From the NCBI GenBank assembly GCA_045105075.1, contig JBGCDD010000054.1, positions 1 to 18,584 on the forward strand: a stretch of DNA of 18,584 bases, in the 5' to 3' direction. This DNA comes from JBGCDD01 sp045105075. GTDB lineage: Bacteria; Pseudomonadota; Alphaproteobacteria; Rhodobacterales; Rhodobacteraceae. The notes beneath the pieces were generated by a model. That model was not told the DNA's origin and did not search any database. It was given only the letters and a program-made list of their open reading frames with translations. Numbering within the stretch: the first letter of the stretch is position 1; each line of letters begins with the position of its first letter. Made by a program: the position numbers and the translations under genes. Positions 17,820 through 18,584 of this stretch are shown here, one piece after another.

Positions 17820-18584
17820 TCAGTCTATATGTGTTGGCATCGCCAAACCGTCCGCTTCCAACTCGGCCCGGTCCCAATAGGCGATGACGATGCCTGCCGG
17901 TTCCTTGTCATCTGTCATATGCTCAATCACCTCGCTGGTTCGGGTGATGCGGGTGTGATGCTGGCGCGCCCAGTCAAAATGCAGCCCGCGAAGCCGCTCG
18001 ATCTGGGCGTCGTGGTCTGGATCGCCGCCCAGATCGTGCAGCTCGTCCGGATCGGTTTCCAGATCAAACAGCATCGGGCGCATGGTTTCGACGTGGATGT
18101 ATTTCCAACGCCCGTCAAAGATCATCACGAGGCGCGCATCACTTTGATCAACGCCAATGTCGCGGCGCGCATCGCGGGTGGCATAGTCGTATTCCGACAC
18201 GCAAAAGCTGCGCCACGGCGTCGGCGTGCCATGCAACAGCGGATCAAGCGCGCGCCCTTCGATCACATGCGGTTTGGCGGGCGCGCCCATGGCGCTGAGG
18301 AAGGTTGGCGTCAGATCGATGCCTTGCACCAGCTTGTCGCAGGCAGTGCCACGGGTGGCGTCGGCTTCGGCGCGCGGATCATAGACAATCAGCGGAACGC
18401 GCGCAGAACAGTCGTAAAACAGATCCTTCTCGCCCATCCAGTGATCACCCATATTGTCGCCGTGATCAGAGCAAAACACGATCATGGTGTCATCCATGCG
18501 GCCACTGGTTTCGAGATAGTCGAACAACCGGCCCATCTCATCATCAAGCTGTTTGACCAGCCCCATATAGACCGGGGCCACCAC
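17820..18584 (-). CDS. Sulfatase / phosphonate monoester hydrolase family enzyme (partial, N-terminus off the right edge)
   Basis: This is the C-terminal 254 residues of an alkaline-phosphatase-superfamily hydrolase that cleaves sulfate, phosphate or phosphonate esters. Visible metal and active-site motifs are VFCSDHGDNMGDHWMGEKD, where the Asp and His of SDHGD bind metal and the following His and Lys line the active site. QGIDLTPTFLSAMG and the C-terminal LFDLETDPDELHDLGGDP are standard for sulfatases. The end, with HHTRITRTSEVIEHM then GIVIAYWDRAEL, resembles the C-terminal tail of phosphonate monoester hydrolases more than ordinary arylsulfatases. The formylglycine Cys/Ser that would confirm chemistry lies outside the window. 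It is the first visible gene of the unit with the TAXI TRAP genes, suggesting that its substrate or product is what the transporter carries. Confidence 0.88.
   Translation of the reverse strand: MVAPVYMGLVKQLDDEMGRLFDYLETSGRMDDTMIVFCSDHGDNMGDHWMGEKDLFYDCSARVPLIVYDPRAEADATRGTACDKLVQGIDLTPTFLSAMGAPAKPHVIEGRALDPLLHGTPTPWRSFCVSEYDYATRDARRDIGVDQSDARLVMIFDGRWKYIHVETMRPMLFDLETDPDELHDLGGDPDHDAQIERLRGLHFDWARQHHTRITRTSEVIEHMTDDKEPAGIVIAYWDRAELEADGLAMPTHID

Overview
The window looks like a chromosomal or large-replicon segment of a marine alphaproteobacterium of the Rhodobacterales (Roseobacter group). The basis is the fairly GC-rich sequence, two different TRAP transporter systems within 18.6 kb, a haemolysin-type calcium-binding (RTX) protein ending in a Hint domain of the kind common in Rhodobacteraceae, and a LuxR-type regulator fused to an alpha/beta-hydrolase domain. 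This is inferred from gene content only; no rRNA or other marker gene is present. Every intact gene lies on the minus strand.

Region 1 (1-3110) is a compact minus-strand transcription unit: a TetR-family regulator, then a DctP-type substrate-binding protein, a small DctQ permease and a large DctM permease that runs off the left edge. An 18-bp dyad lies inside the predicted promoter of the regulator gene, which fits an autoregulated operon for import of an unknown organic acid. Region 2 (3160-4752) is a stand-alone LuxR-type regulator with a C-terminal alpha/beta-hydrolase fold whose nucleophile position is alanine, suggesting a ligand-sensing pseudo-enzyme.

Region 3 (4753-14336) is the unusual part. 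A 1608-residue RTX protein (nidogen-like N-terminus, RTX arrays, a CBM60-like beta-sandwich and a C-terminal Hint domain) is followed on the same strand by a gene for an extremely acidic 886-residue protein. About 780 of those residues are a three-residue repeat [Asp/Asn]-Glu-X, followed by a short Cys-containing tail. I do not recognise the acidic protein. Upstream of the RTX gene, on the opposite strand, is the frameshifted relic of another RTX-like gene, and the space between them carries a pair of CGTTAACG palindromes.

Region 4 (14337-18584) is a second minus-strand transport unit: the C-terminal half of a sulfatase or phosphonate monoester hydrolase family enzyme, a TAXI-type TRAP substrate-binding protein and a fused 12TM/4TM TRAP permease. 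A strong hairpin lies between the last two. The enzyme and the transporter probably act on, or import the product of, the same ester. The best candidate for an undescribed system is the pair formed by the acidic repeat protein and the RTX-Hint protein, possibly two partners of a calcium-dependent cell-surface or secreted assembly; that link is inference.
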